The notes under the pieces: generated by a model
What the model was told of the DNA's origin: nothing
The model's database searches: none
Seen by the model: only the letters and a program-made list of their open reading frames with translations
Assembly: GCA_963828505.1 (NCBI GenBank)
Contig: CAWHFM010000007.1
Location: forward strand, 310,001-374,000
Length of the DNA: 64,000 nt
Origin: Bog-473 sp963828505
GTDB taxonomy: Bacteria; Actinomycetota; Acidimicrobiia; Acidimicrobiales; RAAP-2
Reading direction: 5' to 3'
Shown here: positions 1 through 7,793 of the stretch, one piece after another
Layout: the number at the start of each line of letters is the position of its first letter
Numbering within the stretch: position 1 is the stretch's first letter
Position numbers and translations under genes: made by a program

Positions 1-2
1 CG

Positions 3-392
3 TACCTCGATTCCCTCGACACCTGGGAGGCCTGGGAAGGTTGGCGCCGGGCCATCCTCGCCCACTACGGCACCCAGCAGCATTGGGGCTGCCCGATCAG
101 CGCCCTGGCCCGCGAGGTCATCGGCAACGACCCCGAGCGGACAAGAGAACTCTCGGCGTACATGGATCGATGGCGCGGGTACCTACAGGCCGGACTCGAC
201 AGGATGCACTCCACGGGCATCCTCCGGTCCGACACCGATCCCGAGAAACTCGCACTGTCTACCTTCGCAGCGCTGCAGGGAGGTCTCTTACTCACCCAGA
301 CCATGCAGTCGCTCAAACCTCTTGAAGCGGCGTTGGATGGCGCCCTGACGACCCTGCACGCAGCAGGTACTTTGGCCGTCAGTGATCGATGA
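3..392 (+). CDS. TetR/AcrR-family regulator, C-terminal part (cut by window edge)
   Basis: Only the last ~129 residues are inside the window; the N-terminal helix-turn-helix lies to the left. The reading frame is open from the first bases to a TGA at 390-392. The fragment is the ligand-binding domain of a TetR-family repressor: it has the GCPI segment, a DRWRGYLQAGL helix and an LALSTFAALQGGLLLTQ helix ending in ALDGAL. The same landmarks, in the same order, occur in the TetR protein at 816-1424 (GCPI, FDRWEAYIRDGL, EGGLVLTQ, ALDGALAL), so the two are probably paralogues. Its ligand and target cannot be told from the fragment. Confidence 0.8.
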   Translation, partial: YLDSLDTWEAWEGWRRAILAHYGTQQHWGCPISALAREVIGNDPERTRELSAYMDRWRGYLQAGLDRMHSTGILRSDTDPEKLALSTFAALQGGLLLTQTMQSLKPLEAALDGALTTLHAAGTLAVSDR

Positions 393-815
393 GGACACGG
401 AGTTCGGCGCGAGGGTGGCGCGGCTTCGGCGCCATGAGATCGTCGTGTGGATGACGCCGTTGATGCCGGGCGGAGCTCCCCTCCCCCGTGCGATGGGGTC
501 CTGTGGGACGGTGGCGAGGTGGTCTCCGCATGCAGCGTGCCCGCCACGCACGTGCGCAACATCGCGGCGGTCCGAAAGTGACGCCAAACTGCGACGGCCG
601 CGGTCGGCGCGCGCCAGATTGCCCTCCTCTCAAGGCTCGCTCACGTCGACGCTGCGGGCGCGGACGCTGTGTCCGCCCTGATTCAGAAGTACGCCGCAGA
701 TATCGCGCTGGTGGAACACGAACCATTGGTGGCTGAGGTCGTTATCCGAACACATACAGGCCTCGTTATCCGAACACATACAGGCCTCATTAGCCAACGA
801 CGCTGAAACCCACAG
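393..815. other. Gene-poor spacer with a possible degraded coding segment
   Basis: No complete gene is recognised. The frame running through about 613-801 on the plus strand reads as plausible protein (LLSRLAHVDAAGADAVSALI, then QKYAADIALVEHEPLVAEV) before it enters the tandem repeat and stops at TGA 802-804. No start codon with a ribosome-binding site precedes it, so it may be the tail of a decayed gene. A similar LAHVDA string occurs in the spacer at about 2450-2640. I could not assign a family. Confidence 0.3.
739..786. repeat. Two perfect tandem copies of a 24-bp unit
   Basis: The unit at 739-762 is repeated exactly at 763-786, and a third copy appears to begin (TCATTAGCC, 787-795) before diverging. 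Each unit contains GTTATCCGAACACATACAGG. As 24 is a multiple of three, the duplication keeps the frame of the open segment that runs through it. It lies between the two related TetR genes. It could be a slippage product or a duplicated binding site; nothing in the sequence decides between these. Confidence 0.8.
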
Positions 816-1424
816 CTAATCGGAGCGGCAGGTCGCTATTAGGGCCAGAGCGCCGTCGAGAGCGCGGCGCAAGGCTTGGGGATCTCGGCGGGCCTGAGTG
901 AGGACGAGGCCGCCTTCGAGGCTGGCCAGCATTGAGGTCGCCAGCCATGCGACGTCGGTGTCGGGCTCCAATTCGCCTGAGGCGGCCATAGAGGCAAGGC
1001 CATCGCGAATGTAGGCTTCCCAGCGGTCGAAGCCGGATGAGAGAACGACTCGTATGTCATCGTGCTGCTCGGCCAGTTGGCCGAGGAGGTTGGCGATCGG
1101 ACAGCCGCCTTCTCCATGGCGCTCCTCCTGCAAGGCGACCAGAGAGTCGGTCCAATGGACGAGCCCGTCCCACGTGTTGAGGCCGACAAAAAGGTCCTGT
1201 TGCCCGCCGAGCACCATCTCGTTGGTCGCCTCGGCGACCGCTCGCAGCAGGTCGTCCTTGTCCTCGAAGTAGTGATAGAGCTGGCTGCGCGACGCTGGAG
1301 CCAGGGCCCCGACGTCGTCCAAACTCGCTCCTGCCGCCCCCTTCTCGGCGACCACTTCCCGTGCCGCGGCCACGATGCGCCGTCGGGTCGAACGTCCTCT
1401 CTCCGTGGTCGGCAGCGCTCCCAT
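816..1424 (-). CDS. TetR/AcrR-family transcriptional regulator
   Basis: A 202-residue regulator. Residues ~8-55 form the DNA-binding domain (RSTRRRIVAAAREVVAEKG, then LYHYFEDKDDLLRAV, the usual Y-x-Y/H-F-x-x-K-x-x-L end of the TetR helix-turn-helix). The rest is a helical ligand-binding domain with GCPI and EGGLVLTQ motifs. The frame stays open well upstream, but ATG 1422-1424 gives the normal family length and keeps the operator sites outside the gene. It is divergent from the peroxiredoxin gene at 1536, and two matching inverted repeats lie between them, so it probably represses itself and that gene. TetR proteins of this length usually sense a small hydrophobic molecule; the ligand here is unknown. 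Confidence 0.9.
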   Translation of the reverse strand: MGALPTTERGRSTRRRIVAAAREVVAEKGAAGASLDDVGALAPASRSQLYHYFEDKDDLLRAVAEATNEMVLGGQQDLFVGLNTWDGLVHWTDSLVALQEERHGEGGCPIANLLGQLAEQHDDIRVVLSSGFDRWEAYIRDGLASMAASGELEPDTDVAWLATSMLASLEGGLVLTQARRDPQALRRALDGALALIATCRSD

Positions 1425-1445
1425 GGTCTCCAGTATCCCGACAAT

Positions 1446-1501
1446 TGGACTTGACAGTCCAGTCATTGAGTGCTCGGATGGCGACTGGACCATACAGTCC
1501 A
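1446..1501. promoter_or_regulatory. Two-site operator in the divergent tetR/peroxiredoxin promoter
   Basis: Site 1 (1446-1461) is TGGACT-TGAC-AGTCCA, a perfect 6-4-6 inverted repeat. Site 2 (1486-1501) is TGGACC-ATAC-AGTCCA, with one mismatch between the arms. Their centres are 40 bp apart, about four helical turns. A consensus-like -35 hexamer TTGACA (1451-1456) for the rightward gene lies inside site 1. Position, symmetry and duplication fit binding sites for the adjacent TetR protein. This is inference; no -10 box is convincing. Confidence 0.7.
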
Positions 1502-1535
1502 CTTGTCCGTCGACCGAACCGACCTGGGAGGACCA

Positions 1536-2192
1536 GTGCCCCTGACCATTCGCGAGCAGTCCGAACAACTGAAGACCGCTGCGGCCGAACGACTGCCCAC
1601 CGAAGTCGTCGAGGTGTTCGATTGGAGCATCCAGGACTTCCTCGACGCAGGGATCCCCGCTGACAGCATCAAGGCCGGCGATATCCTCGAACGGTTCAGC
1701 CTCGACGATGCCACCGGCACGCCGGTCAGCCTCGACCAGATCGTCGGGAAGGGGCAGGCGGTGATCGTGTTCTACCGGGGCGGCTGGTGTCCGTACTGCA
1801 ATCTTGCCCTGCGCACCTACCAGCAGGAGCTCCTGCCCCAGCTGGACGCCTTTGGTGCCCGACTGGTCGCCATCAGCCCGCAACCACCGGACGAGTCTCT
1901 TTCCACGGTAGAAAAGGCCGCCCTGGAATTCACCGTCCTGTCGGACCCGGGCAGTCGTCTGGCCGATCGCATCGGCATCGCGTTCGAGCAGGCTGACGAT
2001 GTCCTGGCCGCTCAGCGCAAACTTGGTCTCGACCTGACGAAGGTCAACGCCGAGGGCGCGATCCGCCTGCCCCGACCCACTGTGCTGGTCCTCGACCAAG
2101 ACCGCGTCGTGCGCTTCGTCGACGTCCAGCCCGACTACACCGCCCGCACCGAGGTAGCGGACATCATCGCAGCGCTCAGCGATCTGACATAG
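1536..2192 (+). CDS. Peroxiredoxin-like AhpC/TSA-family protein
   Basis: A 218-residue thioredoxin-fold protein. The domain from about residue 60 contains FYRGGWCPYC, with the peroxidatic-type Cys inside a W-C-P-Y-C motif, followed by the YQQELLPQLDAFGARLVAIS strand-helix segment and a cis-Pro loop (PRPTVLVLD). Such proteins reduce hydroperoxides using thiol donors; the CPYC arrangement is also thioredoxin-like, so oxidoreductase activity on disulfides is possible. I chose GTG 1536-1538 because GGGAGGA stands just upstream; the further GTG at 1470 would start between the two operator copies. It is transcribed away from the TetR gene at 816-1424, which suggests induction by a redox-active or electrophilic compound. 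Confidence 0.8.
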   Translation: MPLTIREQSEQLKTAAAERLPTEVVEVFDWSIQDFLDAGIPADSIKAGDILERFSLDDATGTPVSLDQIVGKGQAVIVFYRGGWCPYCNLALRTYQQELLPQLDAFGARLVAISPQPPDESLSTVEKAALEFTVLSDPGSRLADRIGIAFEQADDVLAAQRKLGLDLTKVNAEGAIRLPRPTVLVLDQDRVVRFVDVQPDYTARTEVADIIAALSDLT

Positions 2193-2672
2193 GACGCCAT
2201 CGGATTACTTGAAAGCGGTCTCGCGGCGAACTGAGAGGCCGTGACCTCGACTCGTCTTGCTCTCCAATAACTCGTCGCGCTCCCTGCTGACTCGCCGAAA
2301 ACCAGTCAACTTCACGTTCACCTACCGGATCGCCCGCTTCGCGGGCGGGACACCAGACTTCGCATATCGACTGGCATGTCCGAGATTGATCTCCAGGCGT
2401 TCACTGCCTCGATACATCTCGGTAGGTGATGTGGTTCTGGCCCGGCCGGGCTGCTCTACTCAGGGCTCGCACACGTCGATGCCCCGGGACCCACGTCCGT
2501 GGTCGCGCCGACCGCGCGACGGTTCACGACCTTTCTTCGCCGCCTCGCCGCGGCACCCGACGATCCGCAGACCGGGACGGTCCGTTTCAAGCCGGCACAC
2601 CTCCAACGTTCGGGCCGCCGGTCCGCGGGTGGAGCCAGTGACAAGGACGCTTTCGGTGTCGCCATTTCGCCG
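2193..2672. other. 480-bp spacer, possible gene remnant on the plus strand
   Basis: No intact gene is recognised. From about 2444 to 2640 one plus frame has codon use like real coding DNA (GLLYSGLAHVDAPGP, then ARRFTTFLRRLAAAPDDPQ). It is interrupted by a TGA upstream, after an MSEIDLQAFTASIHLGR segment that starts at an ATG near 2376. This looks like a decayed or frameshifted small gene between two convergent genes. The family is unknown. Confidence 0.3.
2331..2347. terminator. Short hairpin between convergent genes
   Basis: CGCCCGC-TTC-GCGGGCG forms a 7-bp perfect GC stem with a 3-nt loop, about 140 bp after the peroxiredoxin stop. There is no T-run after it, as is common for actinobacterial terminators, so the assignment is weak. 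Confidence 0.35.
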
Positions 2673-3641
2673 TCATCGTTTCTCCAGCAGACCGAGATCG
2701 CGCAGACTCTCGGCGGTCTCGACAATCGTGGTTTCGGCGGGACGCGGTCTCCAGCCAAGCTCGTTGCGAGCCCGGTCGTTGTGAATGACCAGCTCGGGCA
2801 ATGCATCTCCCGGTGCCTCTTTGGTCGGTACCCTTTCTGCGAGCGGCCCGAGCCGATCGCGCAGGATCTCAGCCAGCTGCAAGTAGCTGATCGTCGGACC
2901 GTCGGCGAGAGCCAGGAAGCGCTTGCCGGCTGCATCGTGCGTGCCCATCGCCTTGATGTGCAGGTCAGCCACGTCGCGCACGTCGGCGACACCGAAGCGT
3001 TGGCGCGGGAGGACGGTGATCGTCCCGTCCAGCATTGCCTTGATCATCTGCAGTGAGGAACGCGCGTCCGTGGTCAACGTCGGCCCGAGAATGAACGTCG
3101 GGTTGACAACCGCCAGCTCCGTGCCGCCACCTTCGAGTTCTATGAAGTCCCAGGCGGCGCGCTCAGCAATCGCTTTGGCGCGCGGGTAGGGATGCAGACC
3201 TGGGCTGTCCGGGTCGGTCCAGTCAGCTTCGGTGTAATCAGCATCGGGCTTGGGTGAGTAGCCGACCGCGGCGAACGACGAGGTAAGCACTACCCGCCGA
3301 GCGCCGGCATCACGAGCCGCACGCAATAAGCGGAGCGTGCCATCACGAGCGGGCACGATCAGCTCGTCCGGATGCTGCGGCTGAATCATCGGCGAAGCGG
3401 TGTGATGGACCTCCTCGCAGCCCGCCGCAGCGGCCGTCCAGCCGTCGTCGGCGGTCAAGTCGGCGGCGACGATCTCCAAATCGCCGTGATTCTCATGACC
3501 GCGGCGCGCCGCTGCACGCACTTCGCCCTCGCTCCCCGGCGAGTGAACCGTCGCTCGCACCCGACGGCCGTCCCGCAGCAGCGCCGCGATCAGCTGCGTG
3601 CCTACGTAGCCGGATCCGCCGGTCACCAACACTCGGCTCAT
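2673..3641 (-). CDS. Extended short-chain dehydrogenase/reductase (dihydroflavonol-reductase-like)
   Basis: A 322-residue NAD(P)-dependent epimerase/reductase. The N-terminus MSRVLVTGGSGYVGTQ carries the T-G-G-x-G-Y-x-G Rossmann motif. Residues ~120-160 contain VVLTSSFAAVGY and the catalytic Y-x-x-x-K as YPRAK, and NPTFILGPTL follows, typical of dihydroflavonol 4-reductase/cinnamoyl-CoA-reductase-like members. Such enzymes reduce aldehydes or ketones with NADPH; the substrate cannot be told. Its ATG overlaps the stop of the upstream MerR gene (ATGA), so the two form an operon and the reductase is probably induced by the regulator's signal. Confidence 0.88.
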   Translation of the reverse strand: MSRVLVTGGSGYVGTQLIAALLRDGRRVRATVHSPGSEGEVRAAARRGHENHGDLEIVAADLTADDGWTAAAAGCEEVHHTASPMIQPQHPDELIVPARDGTLRLLRAARDAGARRVVLTSSFAAVGYSPKPDADYTEADWTDPDSPGLHPYPRAKAIAERAAWDFIELEGGGTELAVVNPTFILGPTLTTDARSSLQMIKAMLDGTITVLPRQRFGVADVRDVADLHIKAMGTHDAAGKRFLALADGPTISYLQLAEILRDRLGPLAERVPTKEAPGDALPELVIHNDRARNELGWRPRPAETTIVETAESLRDLGLLEKR

Positions 3642-4081
3642 CGCGCCAAAACCTCCTCCAGGCGGGGAATCATGTCCTGCACTCGTAGGTTTGCCTCGGC
3701 CTCTGCGTCGGGATCACCGTGGTCGCGGGCGTCCCACAACGCAGCCTTCGTGCGGAGGTATTCGAGGTGAATGTGCAGGGTCGTGATCTCAGCCTCGATC
3801 CGCTCGGCGTGACGCAGCAACAGGTCGCGCTGCTCACCCGCCGCCTCATGCCCACGACCGCGGTTGGCCTGGTAGGTGCGCATGTCCTCGATCCCCACTC
3901 TCATGGCGCGCAGGCAAGCCAATGCCTGCAGGGTGTCGACGTCCTCGTCGCGGTAGCGACGGTGCCCGCTGCGCTCATCCCGGGAGATGGGGCCGATCAG
4001 CCCGACCTCCTCGTAGTAACGCAACGTCGGTTCACTCAACCCGCTGCGCCGGGACACCTCTTGGATGGTGAGAGCTTCCAT
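3638..4081 (-). CDS. MerR-family transcriptional regulator
   Basis: A 147-residue protein. Residues 1-70 are the MerR winged helix-turn-helix (LTIQEVSRRSGLSEPTLRYY, then GLI and RRYRDEDVDTLQ). A long coiled-coil dimerisation helix follows (HAERIEAEITTLHIHLEYL) and a short tail. The effector region is small and lacks the Cys cluster of metal sensors, so it resembles members that sense organic or redox signals. ATG 4079-4081 is preferred over an upstream start because it begins right at the conserved domain. The gene is first in a two-gene operon with the reductase at 2673-3641, and an 18-bp palindrome lies 17 bp upstream. Confidence 0.9.
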   Translation of the reverse strand: MEALTIQEVSRRSGLSEPTLRYYEEVGLIGPISRDERSGHRRYRDEDVDTLQALACLRAMRVGIEDMRTYQANRGRGHEAAGEQRDLLLRHAERIEAEITTLHIHLEYLRTKAALWDARDHGDPDAEAEANLRVQDMIPRLEEVLAR

Positions 4082-4097
4082 ACAGGCAGCGTCACAC

Positions 4098-4115
4098 ACT
4101 TCAAGCGCTTGAAGT
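4098..4115 (-). promoter_or_regulatory. MerR-type operator, 18-bp perfect palindrome
   Basis: ACTTCAAGCGCTTGAAGT is perfectly symmetric over 18 bp. On the minus strand it is entered by TTGACT, a good -35 hexamer that shares bases with the palindrome; the next 19 bp carry the rest of it, as in MerR promoters with an overlong spacer. The -10 element is not clear. It is 17 bp from the start codon of the MerR gene, so autoregulation of the operon is likely. Confidence 0.75.
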
Positions 4116-4236
4116 CAAGCGACCCGATGGTTCCCGGCCTCGAGATCTTCGAGCATGCTCGGGTTGGTGGGCTGCCACCCGCCATCATCGGATGATCCGA
4201 GATGCGTAGGAGAGCGCCCAGCGCGACGATGCAGCC

Positions 4237-4557
4237 ATGACTCCAAGGCACCGTGATCCCGGCCTCGACGAATTGATCGCTGACATCACCGTCGACTGCA
4301 ATGACGAGGACGAGGAGCTAATGGGCTTCGAGGCCGCCTTCGACGAGTGGGCTGCGCTTCCTTGCCCGGGCACCGTCATTGGCGAAGACGTCCAAGTGCT
4401 CTGTGTCGCCAGACAAGACGGACGGCGAGAACTGGTCGCCGATTGCGAACGTGGCGGCCGTAAGTACCAGATCGCACTCCTCGACGTTGAACTCACGGCC
4501 GACCCTGCTACCAAACGCCTGCTCGCCGCCTATCGACGGTGGAGCGGGTGCCGCTGA
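4237..4557 (+). CDS. Small acidic conserved hypothetical protein
   Basis: A 106-residue protein with an acidic N-terminal half (LDELIADITVDCNDEDEEL) and a second half with alternating strands (GTVIGEDVQVLCVARQDGRR, then ALLDVEL). The pattern resembles a small actinobacterial family that is often labelled generically as calcium-binding, with a DEDE stretch, a conserved FEAAFDEW helix and a final LD-x-EL strand. I cannot name a function. It stands alone, transcribed divergently from the MerR operon. It starts at ATG 4237 with no strong ribosome-binding site. Confidence 0.55.
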   Translation: MTPRHRDPGLDELIADITVDCNDEDEELMGFEAAFDEWAALPCPGTVIGEDVQVLCVARQDGRRELVADCERGGRKYQIALLDVELTADPATKRLLAAYRRWSGCR

Positions 4558-4828
4558 AGACCTGAATAGTTACGAAGATTCTTGAGCGAATCCCTTTGCC
4601 ACCTCGTGACGCTGCCACCACTACCTGCAGCCGAAACTCTCTCTTTCGTGTGGGCCGCCCGAGGATCGACGCCGTTCTGCGCTGCTGTGGGTTCTCACTG
4701 CGGCCGCTTAGTCGCCGCGCTGCTCGATGTTGGCTGACCGTCGTCGAAGTCCCCAGGAACGCTGGCCGGAGTTCTTCGTGGCTCCGACCTCCGGGTTACG
4801 GAACCGGTGACACGCGCCGACTGGCGGG

Positions 4829-5740
4829 TCAGCGCACGGCGATTGCTTCGCGGACGGCGGGCACGACTTCGTGCGCCCACAGATTCAGTGTCGTGTCGCT
4901 GATGCTCTCACCTGGAGGGACCAAGTAGATGAAAGCGGCGGCGTTGTGTTCGAGCACGGCGAACGTCAATTCATCTACCCATTGGGCCACGCCGCCCCCG
5001 GTCCAGCGACCCTCGTCGTCGCGGGTCTCTCGCATCGGATCCGGCTCATGGCGTCCTGACACGTTGTAGATGGTGTCGACATCAGCAGGGTCTCTCCCTA
5101 CCGAAGCAGCCGCTTCGTCGACGATGGGCCGCGACCCGGCGACCTGCGTGCTGCGCCAGTCGGCGAGGTGTCCAGGGATCCATCCGTCCGCGTGCCGGCC
5201 GGTTACCGCCAGGTTCTTCGGGCCGAGAGAACCGACCCAGATCGGTGGCGTTGGTGCGGTCGCGGGTGTCAGCTCGGTGAACTGGTAGAACTCGCCGTCG
5301 AAGGTGACCGGATCGCCGCCGCCCGAGAGCGCTCTCACGACGATGATCGCTTCTTCCAGCGCTCGTATTCGGGCTGCGGGCGACAGTCGTGGGACACCGA
5401 GGGCGAGGATCTCCTCCCACATCCCGCCAGCGCCCATGCCGAGAATGACACGTCCGCCAGAGATCGTGGAGAGTCCCGTGAGGGTCCGGGCGAGGATCGG
5501 AGCGGGACGACTCAACAGGTTGGTCATGATCACCGCTCCGCTGATGTTCCTCGTTGCGCCCAGCACGAACCCCAGCGCGGCGTAGGCATCGAGGCGCTCG
5601 GCGAAGTAGGGGTGGTCGCTGACGCTGACGAGGTCCAGACCCGCGTCGTCGGCCAAGCGGGCGTGCCCGAGGATCTCGCTCACCTGGTGGACGCCGTTCT
5701 CCAACCCGACGCCGAAGAGGACCTTGTGGTCGGGGGTCAT
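4829..5740 (-). CDS. LLM-class F420-dependent oxidoreductase
   Basis: A 303-residue TIM-barrel flavin/F420-type oxidoreductase of the bacterial-luciferase superfamily. Landmarks are the N-terminal FGVGLENGVHQVSEI, LVSVSDHPYF, the ALGFVLGATRNISGAVIM strand, RPAPILARTLTGLSTISGGR and LGMGAGGMW, then PTPPIWVGSLGPKNL. These match coenzyme-F420-dependent members such as N5,N10-methylene-H4MPT-reductase-like proteins of actinobacteria. The substrate is unknown. ATG 5738-5740 is chosen because homology starts there; the frame is open further but would cross the divergent promoter. It is divergent from the TetR gene at 5793, with only 52 bp between. Confidence 0.85.
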   Translation of the reverse strand: MTPDHKVLFGVGLENGVHQVSEILGHARLADDAGLDLVSVSDHPYFAERLDAYAALGFVLGATRNISGAVIMTNLLSRPAPILARTLTGLSTISGGRVILGMGAGGMWEEILALGVPRLSPAARIRALEEAIIVVRALSGGGDPVTFDGEFYQFTELTPATAPTPPIWVGSLGPKNLAVTGRHADGWIPGHLADWRSTQVAGSRPIVDEAAASVGRDPADVDTIYNVSGRHEPDPMRETRDDEGRWTGGGVAQWVDELTFAVLEHNAAAFIYLVPPGESISDTTLNLWAHEVVPAVREAIAVR

Positions 5741-5758
5741 ATCGAACAGTGTACGTGG

Positions 5759-5771
5759 CGAACAGCGTTCG
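5759..5771. promoter_or_regulatory. Candidate TetR operator between divergent genes
   Basis: CGAAC-AGC-GTTCG is a perfect 5-3-5 inverted repeat in the 52-bp gap between the F420-type oxidoreductase (minus) and the TetR regulator (plus). A second CGAACAG copy lies 16 bp to the left (5743-5749). It is short, so confidence is moderate. Confidence 0.45.
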
Positions 5772-5792
5772 TCAAGTAGGGTGGGGTCTGTC

Positions 5793-6518
5793 ATGCCTCT
5801 CACTTCCGCTCCGCCACCTGTGAACCCCTCGGTCCGCCACCGTTCGACTCGTGACCGCCCCGCAAAGGCACCGCTCAGCGAGGACTTGGTCGTCGACGCG
5901 GCCCTGGCGATCCTGAAGTCGGCCGGTCTGGAGGCAGTCACGATGCGCAGGGTTGCAGCCGCCGTCGATACGGGAGCTGCCTCGCTCTACGTCTACGTTT
6001 CCGGCCGCGAGGGCCTGCTCCGGGCGATGCTCGATCGTGTCACCGCCACCATCGAGCTCGAAGCCCCGGACCCTTCACATTGGCCCGCTCAGCTGCACTC
6101 GCTGCTTCAGCGCATGCGCCAAGCACTGGTTGCGCATCCTGGAATCGCCGCGATGACCCTGGTCGATTCACCCACGACCGAAGCGGTTCTGCGTCTGACC
6201 GAGAACCTGCTGGGAATCCTGCTCGCCGGCGGCCTTGACCCCCAAGACGCCGCCTGGGCTTGCGACATCCTCGTGATGCTGGTGACGGCCGTCGCCCGCG
6301 AGGACGACGTACGGGGGCCGCGCCGGCATGGTGATGACCACGACCGCCCCGAGCAGGTCGACGAGCTCTACGAGACCTTTGCCGGCCTCCCACCCGACCG
6401 GTTCCCTCTTCTCCTCGCCCACGCTGACCAAATGGTCGCCGGTGACGCCGGCGAGCGGTTTCGCTTCGCCATCGACGTTGTCATCGACGGCGTGGTCGCC
6501 AGAAGATCCCGGAGCTAG
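5793..6518 (+). CDS. TetR-family transcriptional regulator
   Basis: A 241-residue protein with a ~20-residue basic/Pro leader, then the TetR DNA-binding domain (LVVDAALAILKSAGLEAVTM, then RRVAAAVDTGAASLYVYVSG, REGLLRAML). The C-terminal ~150 residues look like the tetracycline-repressor-like class C-terminal domain (GGLDPQDAAWACDILVMLV, then RFRFAIDVVIDGVV). Start ATG 5793 follows the only clear promoter-sized gap; an upstream start would overlap the divergent gene. The reductase gene at 6548 follows after 29 bp with its own ribosome-binding site, so they likely form one operon, and the F420 enzyme on the other side is the probable divergent target. Confidence 0.85.
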   Translation: MPLTSAPPPVNPSVRHRSTRDRPAKAPLSEDLVVDAALAILKSAGLEAVTMRRVAAAVDTGAASLYVYVSGREGLLRAMLDRVTATIELEAPDPSHWPAQLHSLLQRMRQALVAHPGIAAMTLVDSPTTEAVLRLTENLLGILLAGGLDPQDAAWACDILVMLVTAVAREDDVRGPRRHGDDHDRPEQVDELYETFAGLPPDRFPLLLAHADQMVAGDAGERFRFAIDVVIDGVVARRSRS

Positions 6519-6547
6519 GCGCGACCCATCGCAGAGGAGAGCTAAGT

Positions 6548-7429
6548 ATGCGTATCTTCGTTACCGGAGCCACCGGCGGGATCGGTTCGGTGGTCGTCAC
6601 CGAGCTCATCACCGCCGGGCACGAGGTCCTCGGCCTGGCCCGATCCGACGCCTCGGCGCAAGCCCTGAGCGCCGTGGGGGCCTCTGCGTGGCGCGGTGAT
6701 CTCGGCGACCCTCAGAGTCTGCGTGTCGGTGCCTCCCGGTGCGACGGGGTCATCCACCTTGCCTTCGGCAACGACGTCAACAACTTCGCGAAGTGCGTGG
6801 AAGAGGAGGCCCTCGCTGTCGAGACCTTCGGTGCGGCCCTCGAAGGGAGCGGCAAGGCACTCGTCATCGCTTCGGGTACGCCGGCGGTGCCGGGACGCGC
6901 CTCGAGCGAAGCCGACCCGGCGCCGACCGAAGGCCCCGTTGGTGGACGTGGACGCAACGCCAACACCGTTTTGAACCTGGCCGATCGTGGTGTTCGCTCC
7001 GCGGTCGTCCGTCTGCCCCGGTCGGTCCACGCTGCGGGCGAGCGTTGCGGATTCGCGTCGGTGCTCATCGATGCCGCCCGCCAGAACGGCGTATCCGGCT
7101 ACGTCGGTGACGGTAGGCAACGCTGGCCGGCCGTGCATCGCCTCGACGCTGCCCGGCTCTTCCGGCTCGTCCTCGAACAAGGTGCTCCTGGGACGGTGGC
7201 GCACGCGGTGGCCGATGAGGGCGACACGATGCGGTCGATCGCCGAGGTGATCGGTCGCAAGCTCGACTTAGCCACCGAGGCCGTCCCGGCTGACAGCTTC
7301 GGGTTCCTCGGCACCATCTTCGGCATCGACCAGCCGTCCTCCAGCGCACTGACCCGAGAGCAATTCGGTTGGCAGCCCACGTCTCCGAGCCTGCTCGCAG
7401 ACCTCGAGGCGGGGAACTACCCGGCCTGA
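6548..7429 (+). CDS. NAD(P)-dependent epimerase/dehydratase-family (extended SDR) protein
   Basis: A 293-residue Rossmann-fold protein. The N-terminus MRIFVTGATGGIGSVVVTEL carries the T-G-A-x-G-x-x-G nucleotide motif, and AWRGDLGDPQSL and GVIHLAF are the usual following strands. The catalytic Y-x-x-x-K is not seen where expected: after VIASGTPAVPGR the segment GGRGRNANTVLNLADRGVRS has no Tyr. That places it among atypical extended SDRs, which are common in bacteria, and makes its chemistry uncertain. AGAGGAGAG stands 8 bp before ATG 6548. It is downstream of and probably co-transcribed with the TetR gene at 5793. Confidence 0.82.
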   Translation: MRIFVTGATGGIGSVVVTELITAGHEVLGLARSDASAQALSAVGASAWRGDLGDPQSLRVGASRCDGVIHLAFGNDVNNFAKCVEEEALAVETFGAALEGSGKALVIASGTPAVPGRASSEADPAPTEGPVGGRGRNANTVLNLADRGVRSAVVRLPRSVHAAGERCGFASVLIDAARQNGVSGYVGDGRQRWPAVHRLDAARLFRLVLEQGAPGTVAHAVADEGDTMRSIAEVIGRKLDLATEAVPADSFGFLGTIFGIDQPSSSALTREQFGWQPTSPSLLADLEAGNYPA

Positions 7430-7793
7430 GTCCATCGGCCGACGATTCGACGTGACACCGAAGTCGAGGAGCTCCCGTCGATTCAGGATCCCCGACACCG
7501 GAGCCGATGTCCGCCTCCTTCTCATCGAGCACCATCGGGCGCCTCGGAGCGAAGCGATCTCAGCCACGATCACCGGATTCGCACGACGCCCAACGGCGCG
7601 GCCCGGGCGTAAGCCGTGATCCTGGCCGACCGGAAAAGCTTCACACGTCCCAGCCGAGTCGGTGCTCGCGCTTATCCCCCCCAGGTACGACGCCGAAGGG
7701 GGAAGACCCTCCCCACGCCGGACGCCAAGCGGGCTGCATCTCCGTACGGTCATAACCGGCCGGAACGAACCGGTCTGACCATGGAGGTGAGAG
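7430..7793. other. 364-bp spacer without recognised gene
   Basis: Short open frames exist on both strands but none has protein-like composition together with a ribosome-binding site. No strong hairpin or promoter stands out. Just before the next gene lies GGAGGTGAGAG, its ribosome-binding site. Confidence 0.4.

Noticed and set aside
816..2099. 427-codon minus frame that would extend the TetR protein across the divergent promoter and the peroxiredoxin
   Set aside because: Only the last 202 residues look like TetR; the extra part is antisense to the peroxiredoxin gene.
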